Source of the DNA: a virus
DNA: 35,907 nucleotides
IMG/VR virus record: IMGVR_UViG_3300043640_000199
Coordinates: 1 to 35,907 of that record
Strand: one strand, 5' to 3'
Shown here piece by piece: positions 5,832-15,308 of this stretch (its first letter is position 1; each line of letters starts with the position of its first letter). Position numbers and translations under genes: made by a program. The notes beneath the pieces were generated by a model. It ran no database searches, had not been told where the DNA came from, and saw nothing but the letters and a program-made list of their open reading frames with translations.

Positions 5832-7889
5832 CTATTCCTTAATTAGCGTTTCGATGTTTTGGCCTCTATTAATGCGCGCTTGCAAAATGGCTTTATCTTC
5901 TAATCCAATATCGGGATCTTGTTCAATTTCTGAACTGGCTGCACGTCTATCCATCGGATCACTTAAAACCCCGTTTTGATAAGACGGATATTTTTCGGAT
6001 ATCGATTCAACCACAAAGCGCATACCACCCTTTTGAATTCCCTCGCGAGCAAAAGCCCCCAAAGCCGTTGGACTAGTGACACCTCTTAAAGCTGCGGTTA
6101 GTCCAGCAGCTCCAGCCATGGCACCGCCAGCCACCCCCATTTTAGGGAGCCCTTTAGCTAAATACCCAAGTTTTGCAATGCCTGCGCCCCCTCTCATATT
6201 CCCAAGTTTTTTCAGGTTACTTGAGTAAAAATTCGGCTGCTCAAAAAAACCTGCCATTCTTCCCACTTGCGGAGCTTGTGGGGTAGCGGTTGGAGACGGC
6301 CTCATATTAGTTGCAGGTCTTAAATTCCCTGTTGGCTGTACACCTACCGCGTTCGCAAGCTTGCTAGTCACTTTATTTAAAACGTCTTGCTCATAAATAG
6401 AAAGCGACGTTGCATTAGAGGAAACAGAGTTTGAAATATTAGCTTGTAAAGATCCTTTTAGCCTTTGGATCTCATCGCGCGCCCTGATCAAGTTTTGAAC
6501 TTCTGGGCTTCTTAACTGAGCTAGAGGCGCGATATTTTGCAATTGTTGCAATGTTGACTCTATTTTTTGTTCAATTTGTTGCAGTTTATTGTTATTTTCT
6601 ACATACCACATCAAGCGATCTTGCAAATTTCCGCTCTTCATGTCTTCCATAAACTGCGCAGGAGTCATTTTTTCATAACCAGATTTTACAAACTTTTTCA
6701 AGTCCTGAGCCAAGTTTTTAACTGTATCTTTTCCAGCAAAAGACTCGATAGATTTAACAAGTTTTGAATCTGATAAAAAGGCATTTACTGACTTATCAAT
6801 CTCTTTTTCAAATGAATTAATTAACCTTGTTCCAAATTTATTCTTTACTGCGCTGGAAGCGGCTCCAAGTGGTAAATTATCGACTAAATGCTGTCTAAAT
6901 TGATTGAGAATAGGAATTTCCTCGGCCACACCAAGAGCCATTCTTCCCTCAATCGACTGGAATATTTTTTTTAATTCATCAATATTCATGGTTTCTGGGG
7001 CAGATTGACCGATTGCATTAAAAAACTTAGTGAGGTTGCTTGCCTGGGGGGTTCCCGCAATCGGGGACATGTTGATAGAGCTATTGATAAAATCATCAAC
7101 CATCATCGAGCCTTTCGGAATTCCTCCCTTTATCTCAGCTCCCATCGCATCCAATTTTCTAGCCATTTCCGAAATAAATTTCTTTTGCGCTTGCGTTTCC
7201 GCTGCTGCATGTTGCGCCAAAAGCTCAGGATATTTTCTTAACGCGCCCCTTTCTGCTGCTACCTTCTCCAGTTTATTTCCTACCATTCCAAAAGCTTTAC
7301 CGATACCCGCATCGATTGCAGTATCTTTTAAAACCCCCATCGGATCATTCAAAATACTTTTATCTGACATGCCTTGCCCGATTGCGATTGACTGAGCTAC
7401 GGGGCTTCCTTGTATCACCTTTGGCAGTGGAGTGACGAAGGAAGAAGCTACGCCCGCAAGCTCACCGCCCAAATAACTATTCGGGTTTTCTTGTTGGATC
7501 TTTTGTTTTCCTTCTCGTCTTCCCGATCTCACCGCCTCAATATTCTCGCCCAGGCGAGAGAAAAACCCCATTTCCTCCTGTCCTTTTCCAGGACTAATAG
7601 AGGCGATGGTTTCTGGCACATAGTCCAAAAAGTTTGTCGCTAACTTAACAAAAGGGTTCCCCTCAGTAGCTCCAGAAGTAAACGCTCCCATCTCAGCACC
7701 AAAAGGCAGATTTTCCACCCCTTTTTGCACTGAACCTACCGCCTCAGAAATGCCTTTCTTCTTTTCCTTGGCAGCTTCACTACCAAAAAATTCAAAAGCC
7801 AAATCATCGGGCAGAGGAACTTTTCTTCCGTCTGCAAGCTCGATAGTCCTATCTTTTCGATTGATGCTTTTAACGTCCGAATTATTCAT
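5832..7889 (-). CDS. large injection / internal virion protein
   Basis: The 685-residue product is mostly helical and polar, with long charged helices in the middle (about 330-480) and a glycine/alanine-rich hydrophobic stretch near residues 550-625. That stretch resembles the membrane-active parts of podovirus ejection proteins. Such proteins travel inside the head and form the channel for DNA entry. Its start overlaps the stop of the previous gene (TAATG) and AAGGTG lies upstream, so it is coupled to the 650-residue protein. No sequence identity to P22 gp16 or gp20 is claimed; position and composition decide the call. Confidence 0.65.
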   Translation of the reverse strand: MNNSDVKSINRKDRTIELADGRKVPLPDDLAFEFFGSEAAKEKKKGISEAVGSVQKGVENLPFGAEMGAFTSGATEGNPFVKLATNFLDYVPETIASISPGKGQEEMGFFSRLGENIEAVRSGRREGKQKIQQENPNSYLGGELAGVASSFVTPLPKVIQGSPVAQSIAIGQGMSDKSILNDPMGVLKDTAIDAGIGKAFGMVGNKLEKVAAERGALRKYPELLAQHAAAETQAQKKFISEMARKLDAMGAEIKGGIPKGSMMVDDFINSSINMSPIAGTPQASNLTKFFNAIGQSAPETMNIDELKKIFQSIEGRMALGVAEEIPILNQFRQHLVDNLPLGAASSAVKNKFGTRLINSFEKEIDKSVNAFLSDSKLVKSIESFAGKDTVKNLAQDLKKFVKSGYEKMTPAQFMEDMKSGNLQDRLMWYVENNNKLQQIEQKIESTLQQLQNIAPLAQLRSPEVQNLIRARDEIQRLKGSLQANISNSVSSNATSLSIYEQDVLNKVTSKLANAVGVQPTGNLRPATNMRPSPTATPQAPQVGRMAGFFEQPNFYSSNLKKLGNMRGGAGIAKLGYLAKGLPKMGVAGGAMAGAAGLTAALRGVTSPTALGAFAREGIQKGGMRFVVESISEKYPSYQNGVLSDPMDRRAASSEIEQDPDIGLEDKAILQARINRGQNIETLIKE

Positions 7890-9841
7890 TATTTCACCTT
7901 GGGTCGGTATGCTTCGGGTTGATTTCTCATTTTATTAATTACATTATCAGTAGATTCCAATGGTTTGTCTGTTTTTGACGGATATTTTGCCTCTAAAGGC
8001 TCCCTTAAAAATCCAGCTCCTACGAGCTGATCTGTAGCCCCTTGATTCAAGAAATCTTTCAAGCTCTTGGTTTTATCTTTCACAGTATTTAAGTCCTGTC
8101 CCGTCATCCACTCGCTCATGTCTTTTGGATCTCCCAAAATAGCGCTCCAGTGTTCGACAACGTTTGAAGTAAGCGCTGCACGGCCGAGGTTTATTTTGTT
8201 GTAAACGTCTTGAAGGGCTGCCGTTTTTTGCTTGAGAATCTCAAAAGCATTCACTTTTCTTATATTTCCGTCTTTATCTTTCACATCAATCATCAAAGGC
8301 GCACCACCAAAAGGATTTTTTCCACCTGCCGAAGTAAACCAGCCCCAGTTAGACTTAATTGCTTCCCATGCACCCGTATTTTCTGGCATTGCATTCAAGA
8401 TCTCTAGTACGTCATCGACTACTTGGTTACCTTTGTTCATCATTCCGATTTTCTCTTTCGCATCGGATAGATTTTTCCTTGCTTCCTTGATACCTTCATC
8501 AGATGTTTCTAACTGATTACCGTCAAACCAAAGCGCATCTTTTTCATCACCCGTTGAAATCCCTACACGGTCGCCAATCTGCCTAATCTTCCTATCTTTC
8601 AAGAATTCTCGCGCCTGTTTGTCAGGAATAGCGTTTAAAAGTTTTTGGTTAACTTCAATGTCTTTCTCACCCAGATTTAAGCGCTCTTTTTGAATGTCCC
8701 CCATTCTTTCGCTAGCTTTTGCGCTCCTTTCAGAATCTAGTTTTTGCGTTTTTTCAACAGATCCAGCATAACCCTCTAAACCTTTCCCAGCAGATGCTAA
8801 AAACCCACCTGCTCCATAACGCAATCCCATTAAAACAGGAATAGCGATAGCAACACCGATTAAAAACTTATCTAGATTGCTAAGATCTCCCGATTCTGCT
8901 TTTTGAAGTAACCCCTTCTCCTCTTCTGATAGCTGATCTAGTCTTTTTGAGTAGGCATTCTGCCATTGTGCAGCCCTTGCAAGATCTTCTTCAGGTATTT
9001 CCTTCATTCCATTTAAGCGGGCTAAATCCTCTAAAATAAGGGGGTCTTGCGCTGCTTGCTCAACTGCACCAGCTCTAACCGTTTGATCAGGATATGATTC
9101 TATATCTTGCTCTGTAACGGGTTGCTCTGGCGGTATAATTTTAGCTTCTTGAGGTGGAGATTGCGGAGTAAATGCCTTTTCAGCATTAGGCTCGCTACCC
9201 TCAAGCATTCCGCGAGTTTCTTCTGGCAGTTCATCCATTAAGGATGGATCTTGTTCTACCATTGCTCGAATATGCTCAAGTGGATCTTGAAGATCTCCCG
9301 ATTGAGTTCTTGGCAATCCATCCACTGGAACATTAGCTTTCATATTCGATTGATCTTGCATTCCTTGAAGTGCTTCCTCTCTTTCTAAATCACTGTCTTG
9401 CTGGTAAGCTGGTAAGCTGGCAAGCTGGCTCATTACATCGTTTGGATCTAAATTTGCGCCTGGTTGCTGTATAGGATTAGGATTCGGGTTTTGTTGCGGA
9501 CGAGCGTTTGCTTGGTCATAGCTCTCTAAATTTTCTAAGGCATCTTGTCTCAGTTCGTCACTATCTGACATGGCCATTGGCAACTGGGAAATCTGCCTTA
9601 AAGTGTTCAAGTAATCGGGTTCTTCTTTTGTCGGTTGAGGTGTTTCATATTGTTGGACTCCTGCAATCTCCTCAAAATTTTGAGGTTCTTGACTGGCTCC
9701 CATAAGATCCATCGGAGCAGTAGGAGCTTGAGCTCCTGAAAGAGCCCCAATATCAGCTAAATTTAACAACCCTTTCAAAACTTCTGGATCGCTGTACTGC
9801 ACTCCGCTTATCTGTGAGGGTGCTCCTACTCTTCTTCTCAT
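7889..9841 (-). CDS. second injection / internal virion protein
   Basis: The 650-residue product has a long disordered N-terminal half rich in glutamine, proline and acidic residues. A hydrophobic helix at about residues 325-350 (FLIGVAIAIPVLMGLRYGAGGFLA) is followed by charged helices. One membrane segment within a large polar protein is what an ejection protein needs. Codons for residues about 138-151 overlap a five-unit 8-bp repeat array (9390-9429) that matches the plasmid partition sites; the repeat does not keep the reading frame, so DNA-level selection is likely. Confidence 0.65.
   Translation of the reverse strand: MRRRVGAPSQISGVQYSDPEVLKGLLNLADIGALSGAQAPTAPMDLMGASQEPQNFEEIAGVQQYETPQPTKEEPDYLNTLRQISQLPMAMSDSDELRQDALENLESYDQANARPQQNPNPNPIQQPGANLDPNDVMSQLASLPAYQQDSDLEREEALQGMQDQSNMKANVPVDGLPRTQSGDLQDPLEHIRAMVEQDPSLMDELPEETRGMLEGSEPNAEKAFTPQSPPQEAKIIPPEQPVTEQDIESYPDQTVRAGAVEQAAQDPLILEDLARLNGMKEIPEEDLARAAQWQNAYSKRLDQLSEEEKGLLQKAESGDLSNLDKFLIGVAIAIPVLMGLRYGAGGFLASAGKGLEGYAGSVEKTQKLDSERSAKASERMGDIQKERLNLGEKDIEVNQKLLNAIPDKQAREFLKDRKIRQIGDRVGISTGDEKDALWFDGNQLETSDEGIKEARKNLSDAKEKIGMMNKGNQVVDDVLEILNAMPENTGAWEAIKSNWGWFTSAGGKNPFGGAPLMIDVKDKDGNIRKVNAFEILKQKTAALQDVYNKINLGRAALTSNVVEHWSAILGDPKDMSEWMTGQDLNTVKDKTKSLKDFLNQGATDQLVGAGFLREPLEAKYPSKTDKPLESTDNVINKMRNQPEAYRPKVK
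9390..9429 (-). repeat. 8-bp iteron array inside the injection-protein gene
   Basis: Five octamers follow without gaps: TCACTGTC, TTGCTGGT, AAGCTGGT, then AAGCTGGC twice, all fitting NNRCTGKY. The same octamer type occurs in the parA promoter, the RHH gene and at 32824. Binding by the RHH partner protein (34563-34826) is inferred. Confidence 0.75.
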
Positions 9842-9843
9842 AG

Positions 9844-10455
9844 TTAAACCTTATAGTATTTCTTATTATGGCCTGCAATCGCTTGCTCTCTATTCTTCTG
9901 CTTTTCGCCTGTTAGCTGGTCGTAGTATTGCTGTCTCTTAAGCACATCATCCGCTGATCTTCCCTCTACCATCGATAGATAGGCTGCTAGCTTCTCCATG
10001 GCCTTATTTGCGTCCAGCTCGGTCAAATCACGGTTAAATTGATTCGTGGCTTCTAGCCCCTTATCCATGAGTTCTGACTGCATCGCATTAGCAGCCCCGC
10101 CCCTAACTCCAGCAGCCCCCATTTTAGAAGATGCCATACGGGAATAGTTTTGAATCTGATTGTTAATCTGATTGCTTGCAGTTTCTTGCATAGCAAGCTT
10201 TTGAGCTGGGTTTAATCCTTGCATTTCTGTTGAAAGGTCGGATTTTGCTTCCTGCTTGTACCCTTCTCTTTTTCCTTGCATCCGCTGATCTTCTGCATCA
10301 GCCATTTGATTAACTCTTCCCGTCACCTGATCGGATTCTTCCTGACTGGGTAGCCCGATTTTATTAATATTCTCCCAGTCAGCATCCCTAGCAGCCTCTT
10401 TTGCGAGTCTTTCTTTTTTCTTTTTTCTAGCAGCTCGAATTCTTCCAAATGCCAT
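9844..10455 (-). CDS. small helical virion / injection-type protein
   Basis: The 203-residue protein begins with a strongly basic helix (RIRAARKKKKERLAKEAARD) and continues with glutamine-, alanine- and methionine-rich helices. There is a short glycine-rich hinge near residue 115 (GAAGVRGGAANAM). It precedes the two larger injection proteins, and P22-type phages have a third small ejection protein in this place. GAGGT lies upstream of the start. No recognised domain. Confidence 0.55.
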   Translation of the reverse strand: MAFGRIRAARKKKKERLAKEAARDADWENINKIGLPSQEESDQVTGRVNQMADAEDQRMQGKREGYKQEAKSDLSTEMQGLNPAQKLAMQETASNQINNQIQNYSRMASSKMGAAGVRGGAANAMQSELMDKGLEATNQFNRDLTELDANKAMEKLAAYLSMVEGRSADDVLKRQQYYDQLTGEKQKNREQAIAGHNKKYYKV

Positions 10456-10466
10456 TTTTTACCTCT

Positions 10467-10802
10467 TCATCTAAAAAAGATGACTGAAATTGTTACTGTT
10501 GTAGCCCCATTATTGATTAGCCGTAAAAAATTTAAATCCCATGTCCCATCTGTCACAAGCCCGTTTCCAGTCTGTCTTACAATTAATTTAGAGGTAGGAA
10601 CCACCCTTAAATCGTTGGTAATTTCTTTTGTCGCTCCAGCTGCTATGACAACATCATCGACGCGGAAGGATTCAAAATTTTCTACGAGATTTAATTTTAG
10701 AAGTCCAGCCGACAGATTTCGAAACCAGCTATATAACTCTGTTTGGACATATTTTCCGACCGATTCTGCAAATGGAAGTCTTGGAGGAGTATTAAAAATC
10801 AT
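10467..10802 (-). CDS. small beta-rich virion protein
   Basis: This 111-residue protein has an N-terminal helix (SVGKYVQTELYSWFRNL) and a beta sandwich-like remainder (ELRVVPTSKLIVRQTGN-type strands, ATTVTISVIFF end). Its start overlaps the stop of the large tail protein (ATGA). It is probably a structural part of the tail hub or an accessory to it. Family unknown. Confidence 0.55.
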   Translation of the reverse strand: MIFNTPPRLPFAESVGKYVQTELYSWFRNLSAGLLKLNLVENFESFRVDDVVIAAGATKEITNDLRVVPTSKLIVRQTGNGLVTDGTWDLNFLRLINNGATTVTISVIFFR

Positions 10803-13645
10803 CTCAGGATCTCCCTTCTAAAGTCTGGAGCGATTTCTAATTGAAATCCCTGCAAGCTGAAACTTGTATTGAGTTGATTGAGTTGCAGTCCTACTTGCAT
10901 CGACTTGCTCACAGTGCCTGACTTCATCGGAATCGTGATAAAAGTATCCTGATAGCCTGACCACTGAGTCCAATCCCAAGGAGCTAAATTCCATTTTCTT
11001 GACTGAATTTGAGTTGTGACATCCGACCTGGTGCTTAAAATCCCTTTATTCCAGTCTACATAACTTGAAAAACACAAATTCGGGCGATTGAGTTGATAAA
11101 TCGTTGAAATATTATCAAACAAAAGAGCTGCCCGAACAAATTTTTTCCGTACCCGTGGCTGACCTAAATCTTCCCATGAAGATAGCCAAGTGACCCGTAT
11201 AGACGTCACATGATCGACTTGATCGATTAGTCTATATTTGCGATGCTGGTTGTAAGTATTTGACGTGATGCCCGACGTAGTGGAAGCAGCTCTGCGCTCT
11301 TGCCAGAATAAATTGTCTTGCCTAACGTAAAAATTGCCAGCAGCGTTAATACGAGTCCAAGGGAACCAGTTTTTTCCTTGATAGTCATAGCATAAAACCT
11401 GTGAATTATCGTTTGCGAATCTTGCGCCTTCCTCTTCCTCGCATGGAAGGAAAAGCAAATATTGATTGTCTTTTGCGTAGTTCACGGCCGTTGATCGCTT
11501 CAATGCAAAACGCTTGTTTTTCTGCACGGGAGTGATTCTGAAAACTTGATCAATCATCAATGACAAAGGAACAGGATTTCCGAATTTATCTGTTGGAAAA
11601 ATAGTGTTTTCCGCTAGAGCATAAACCCCGTTAACCCCGCTTAGGAAGTAAAGCAATCCACCCACTGAAGCGATGGATCCATGATTCACAGATCCAATAT
11701 TGCTACCAGGGTGAATTGGCGTAACGGTGAATTGGCTAGTGGCTAGCTCTCCATTGATTGAATAAATCGATTTTTCTTTAAAAATAACTAAAGTGGAACC
11801 CGATGCACCGATACCCGAAACATCATCATCGTTTGACGGAACAATAAAATTATTCCCCTTAAGGATCTCTGAGCTCACATATTCGGGCTGATCAGGCTCG
11901 CTAAACCAGACATAATCATCGTTTACTGGATCTCTTCCAAAAATCAATTGGTTTCTAAAAGAAAAAACAATGCCCGTTCTTGGCGGTGGATCCGATCTTC
12001 TAGGGGGCGTCACATACTCTACGGATAAACTTGCGTCGGTAGCTTGATCGACATACGTAGTAGTGATAGCGTAAGAATTATTCGGAACTGAAATTAAAAG
12101 ATTCGGGATAGTTCCCCCGACTTTTGTTCTCCAAATATTCACTGTTAAGTCATTGGAAATTGCTTTTTTCCAAGCGATTGCATCAGAAACAGATACGGGA
12201 GCGCCATCAATTGTGATTGAATTGGCTGTAACGGAAAGAATTAAAGGCTTATGCGTAACATCTGCAACATCAATAAAAAATGCCGTATCACCTGGTTGCA
12301 TGGTATGCCCTGGCAATACTTGGATGGTGTTAACGTTGAGTTGAACCCCATTGATGATAGCCCCATTTGTGTTCCATCCTGACCCTTGCAAAAGATTCGC
12401 ATAAGTCACAAGTACATCATCGGTTCCAACAACCAAGGAAGCTGGAAGAGACAATACACCCTCAACAAGCCTGCCAGTGGCGTCTATCTGCTGATAGGTA
12501 ATATAATAGGTGTGAGCGCCTGGGGTTACTGTTCCAGTTCCTACATTTGTGACTACAACCTGAGGAATTACCCCAGTCGGCATTCCAGCCTTGTAAATCG
12601 TCTGACCGTCATATTTTTGAACATCATCGTAGGGGTCTGCGATATAAATGACTTCTTGATACGCTGCAAAAGTAGCATTTTGAAATTCATCGGTATCTAG
12701 CATCGCCAGAAGCCCAGCAAAAACAACGGGCACAGTCCGATTGACGGATTCCCAGTAAAACCATGTCAATGTAACGGATTTGCCGTCTGCTATATTAGTT
12801 TCTTCCTCAATCTCAATGAAAGCTGCGGGTTTATTGGTTTGACCTGTTGTCGTTACAGTAACTCCAGAAATAGAGGCAATCTGCGTCACAAGCGTAGAAA
12901 TTAAATAAGGCGATGCAACCCCAAAGCCTTTCCCCATCAATTGATTAAATTGCGTCTGCAAAGTGCTGCGGTAGGAAGCTGTTACCGCTCCAGTTATAGC
13001 AGAAAAATTGACGGTGTAGGCTCCAGTGGTATAGTTGATTGAATTTATTCCAGCTCCAACGTCCCCAGTAAATCCACCGTTCGCATCATCTTGAATAGTC
13101 AACGTTCCATCCGTCATAACTATCGTACCAGGAGTCAAAGGGAACCCAGGCAAAATGCCTGCATAACTTCCAAATCCAGTTCCAATTGAAACACCAGTAA
13201 ACGCTGAAAGCTTTTTCATCCTGAAATTGATGGAATCTGTCACCAAGGCAGCTTCGGCAACAACTGCATACGGATCAAAATCGCAATCTGCCGTATCAGA
13301 TGCTAGGGATTCATCGACGTAGATTTCATAGGTGACATACTCAGATGAAGAAGATCCCGCAAATGAAATCGTCATCGACCCTGTACGTTTTTTGTACATG
13401 TTTCCGTCAGAGTGGATGCAAACATCCTGCGTTTCCTGATCGATTTTATTTTCATAAACGCTTGCCCCAAGCCCGCCAATATTGGCCGTCTGCGCTTGAT
13501 ATCCCCGACGCGGAGCAAATGTCCCATCAGGCAACCGCTGCATATTGACGACTTCATCAGCAACGTAGGCAGGTCTTTTAAAAATCGAATCGGTTGAAAA
13601 TCCTCGTAGCTGATCATAGTCTTTTGTGATGATATGTTTTGTCAT
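10799..13645 (-). CDS. large tail hub / stabilization protein, P22 gp10-like by position
   Basis: The frame opens at 13693, but the ATG at 13645 overlaps the preceding stop as ATGA, so I place the start there (948 residues). The protein is all-beta in look. A motif around FRNQLIFGRDPVNDDYVWFSEP, followed by GSTLVIFKEKSIYSI and GGLLYFLSGVNGVYAL, matches the propeller-like repeats of phage head-completion and tail-tube-B proteins. It follows the connector gene, as gp10 follows gp4 in P22. It is about twice the length of P22 gp10, so extra N-terminal beta domains are likely. Confidence 0.62.
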   Translation of the reverse strand: MTKHIITKDYDQLRGFSTDSIFKRPAYVADEVVNMQRLPDGTFAPRRGYQAQTANIGGLGASVYENKIDQETQDVCIHSDGNMYKKRTGSMTISFAGSSSSEYVTYEIYVDESLASDTADCDFDPYAVVAEAALVTDSINFRMKKLSAFTGVSIGTGFGSYAGILPGFPLTPGTIVMTDGTLTIQDDANGGFTGDVGAGINSINYTTGAYTVNFSAITGAVTASYRSTLQTQFNQLMGKGFGVASPYLISTLVTQIASISGVTVTTTGQTNKPAAFIEIEEETNIADGKSVTLTWFYWESVNRTVPVVFAGLLAMLDTDEFQNATFAAYQEVIYIADPYDDVQKYDGQTIYKAGMPTGVIPQVVVTNVGTGTVTPGAHTYYITYQQIDATGRLVEGVLSLPASLVVGTDDVLVTYANLLQGSGWNTNGAIINGVQLNVNTIQVLPGHTMQPGDTAFFIDVADVTHKPLILSVTANSITIDGAPVSVSDAIAWKKAISNDLTVNIWRTKVGGTIPNLLISVPNNSYAITTTYVDQATDASLSVEYVTPPRRSDPPPRTGIVFSFRNQLIFGRDPVNDDYVWFSEPDQPEYVSSEILKGNNFIVPSNDDDVSGIGASGSTLVIFKEKSIYSINGELATSQFTVTPIHPGSNIGSVNHGSIASVGGLLYFLSGVNGVYALAENTIFPTDKFGNPVPLSLMIDQVFRITPVQKNKRFALKRSTAVNYAKDNQYLLFLPCEEEEGARFANDNSQVLCYDYQGKNWFPWTRINAAGNFYVRQDNLFWQERRAASTTSGITSNTYNQHRKYRLIDQVDHVTSIRVTWLSSWEDLGQPRVRKKFVRAALLFDNISTIYQLNRPNLCFSSYVDWNKGILSTRSDVTTQIQSRKWNLAPWDWTQWSGYQDTFITIPMKSGTVSKSMQVGLQLNQLNTSFSLQGFQLEIAPDFRREILR

Positions 13646-14643
13646 CTGATATAACCGCCATTGTATGAGGAATAACTTCTTCCTCTCACCCATCGGACGG
13701 GGTAAACGCTCGGTCTGTATCGTCTATAAGCATTAACGAGACGCGAAAGCACTTGTGCCTCTTCAACTGTCTGTTCTTGAGACTCTGTTGTATTGCTTTG
13801 AAGTCTCAAAAGTCTCTTAATCACAAATTCAATTAGGAAATCCTCGCACTGAGAATCTAATTCAGAATTTGTAGAGGAGTACTTTCCAGAAACAACATAA
13901 ATTTGATCTCCAGCCGTCACCGCTGCATTTAAAGCGATTAATTCGTCTGCTGGCATTACATAAGAAGTTAAAGCATTAATCGTCTGAGTAGGAAAATCGT
14001 AATTGAATACAGGGATCGCGTTTACTATAGGGATTCCATTTCGATTAACAAGACAGCAATAATCTATTTTATCTAAAACACTCGTCGCATTCACCTCTAA
14101 ATTCGCGTCCTTTTCACTTTGTGGGATGAAAGTTAAAACAAAAGTGTAGGGAGTTGAAGTGAAAGAAGCTAATCTACCGCGACGGATATCAAGTTTTCGC
14201 ATCCGCTTTTGATAGTTAACTACAAGCGCGCCATCTTTTGTAATGTTCGGGGTAGGAGAAAGAAGGATCTTCCCATCTCTGATGCAATACATAGTAGGAA
14301 TATTTATAGGGTAATCTAATCTATCTTGGATCATTCCTTGAAATAAAGTGTTAAACTGATAAGAGGCTGTTCCCCATATAAATCTAACGTCCATAATTCT
14401 AATAAACATTTGCACTTCAATCGGAATATCATAAGACATCTGACCCGATACTACATCAATCTCATACTGATCAATGTTTGCGGGGTTATCAATCTCCGTG
14501 ATCGCCATGTAAAGCTTATCTAGCCCTAAATTGAAAAGGTTGGTGACCACGTTGTCATTCCAACCCTCAGTTAGGCTATATTGCTCTGAGTAGGCGAGGG
14601 CTCTTGCCTCTTCAATTAGTTCTTCTAATCTCCTGGTCGCCAC
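13642..14643 (-). CDS. head-tail connector / tail accessory factor (gp4-like)
   Basis: The 333-residue protein opens with a helix-rich segment (RRLEELIEEARALAYSEQ...NLFNLGLDKLYMAI). This is the usual start of P22 gp4-type and tail-tube-A connector proteins, which close the portal ring. A beta-rich centre and a C-terminal helix with several arginines follow. It sits directly before the large tail protein with an ATGA overlap. Its start lies 32 bases inside the preceding zinc-motif gene. Confidence 0.65.
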   Translation of the reverse strand: MATRRLEELIEEARALAYSEQYSLTEGWNDNVVTNLFNLGLDKLYMAITEIDNPANIDQYEIDVVSGQMSYDIPIEVQMFIRIMDVRFIWGTASYQFNTLFQGMIQDRLDYPINIPTMYCIRDGKILLSPTPNITKDGALVVNYQKRMRKLDIRRGRLASFTSTPYTFVLTFIPQSEKDANLEVNATSVLDKIDYCCLVNRNGIPIVNAIPVFNYDFPTQTINALTSYVMPADELIALNAAVTAGDQIYVVSGKYSSTNSELDSQCEDFLIEFVIKRLLRLQSNTTESQEQTVEEAQVLSRLVNAYRRYRPSVYPVRWVRGRSYSSYNGGYIR

Positions 14644-15004
14644 CGCTCACCGCCTGCTTTTTTTTCTTGTTTCTCATGTACAAAATGAAATATTTTGGAT
14701 TTGCTTCTCTCCACTCTTTCAGCTTAAGAAGAAGTTTTTCCCGATTGGTTTCATAGTAGATTTTTCTATATTCTCTATGCTTTTCAGGATTTTTTTCTTT
14801 ATACGCAAGAGCTCTGGCTCTAAAACACTCCTTGCACCGCGCATGATAAAAATCTCCATTTTTATAAAAATCATCCGTAGTTTTTGCTTTATTGCATCCG
14901 TTACATCGCTTTTCGCTTGGCTTTAGACATTTTTTTGGAAATGACTGCGACAGCGAGGTCTTTTCTACGGTTTTTTGGCATCCGTGATCTTGGCATAAGC
15001 CCAT
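14612..15004 (-). CDS. zinc-ribbon protein of endonuclease VII-associated type, overlapping gene
   Basis: I placed the start at ATG 15004, which has AGGAG about nine bases upstream; the frame is open further upstream but that part is lysine-methionine noise antisense to codons of the acidic gene. The 130-residue product has CNGC...FYKNG...CKEC and then a basic helix with EKNPEKHREYRKIYYETN. This is the pattern common in the N-terminal part of phage recombination endonuclease VII/HNH-type proteins, but I see no HNH catalytic core. It overlaps the acidic gene by 104 bases in another frame and the connector start by 32 bases. Confidence 0.6.
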   Translation of the reverse strand: MGLCQDHGCQKTVEKTSLSQSFPKKCLKPSEKRCNGCNKAKTTDDFYKNGDFYHARCKECFRARALAYKEKNPEKHREYRKIYYETNREKLLLKLKEWREANPKYFILYMRNKKKKQAVSGGDQEIRRTN

Positions 15005-15305
15005 CTTCGTCTTCTCCTGAGTCTTCGTCCTCATCGTATTCCCCGTATTCACCATCATTGTCATATCCTTCTGCTTCATCTTCGTCTTCGTTTTCTTCGG
15101 ATTGGTCGTACTCGTTTTCTTCAAATCCTTCTTCATCCTCACCTGCATCTTCGTCGTCATACATAAACGGACTCTTATCGGAAATTTCATCTCCGTCGAA
15201 CGGCTTTTTCTTCTTGTTCTTCTTCCTCGGCATTATTTCTTCATCCATTTCATCGCCTTTCCCAAAATGCTGCTTTAATAAATCCATCAATTGATTTTTG
15301 GCCAT
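14901..15305 (-). CDS. very acidic small virion-region protein
   Basis: The 134-residue protein has a basic patch (RKKNKKKKP), then about 65 residues that are mostly aspartate and glutamate with tyrosine and glycine, then a basic C-terminus (KKMSKAKRKAM). AAGGTG precedes the start. Such charge blocks suit a DNA-mimic, an internal head protein or a chaperone, but no family is recognisable. Its last 104 bases also encode the zinc-ribbon protein in another frame. Confidence 0.6.
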   Translation of the reverse strand: MAKNQLMDLLKQHFGKGDEMDEEIMPRKKNKKKKPFDGDEISDKSPFMYDDEDAGEDEEGFEENEYDQSEENEDEDEAEGYDNDGEYGEYDEDEDSGEDEDGLMPRSRMPKNRRKDLAVAVISKKMSKAKRKAM

Positions 15306-15308
15306 TTT

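Noticed and set aside
13646-13693. Extended start of the large tail protein at 13693
   Set aside because: The extra 16 residues overlap the end of the connector gene; ATG 13645 gives a normal ATGA overlap.
14884-15294. 136-codon serine-rich frame on the plus strand
   Set aside because: It is the antisense of the aspartate/glutamate-rich gene; runs of serine arise from its codons.
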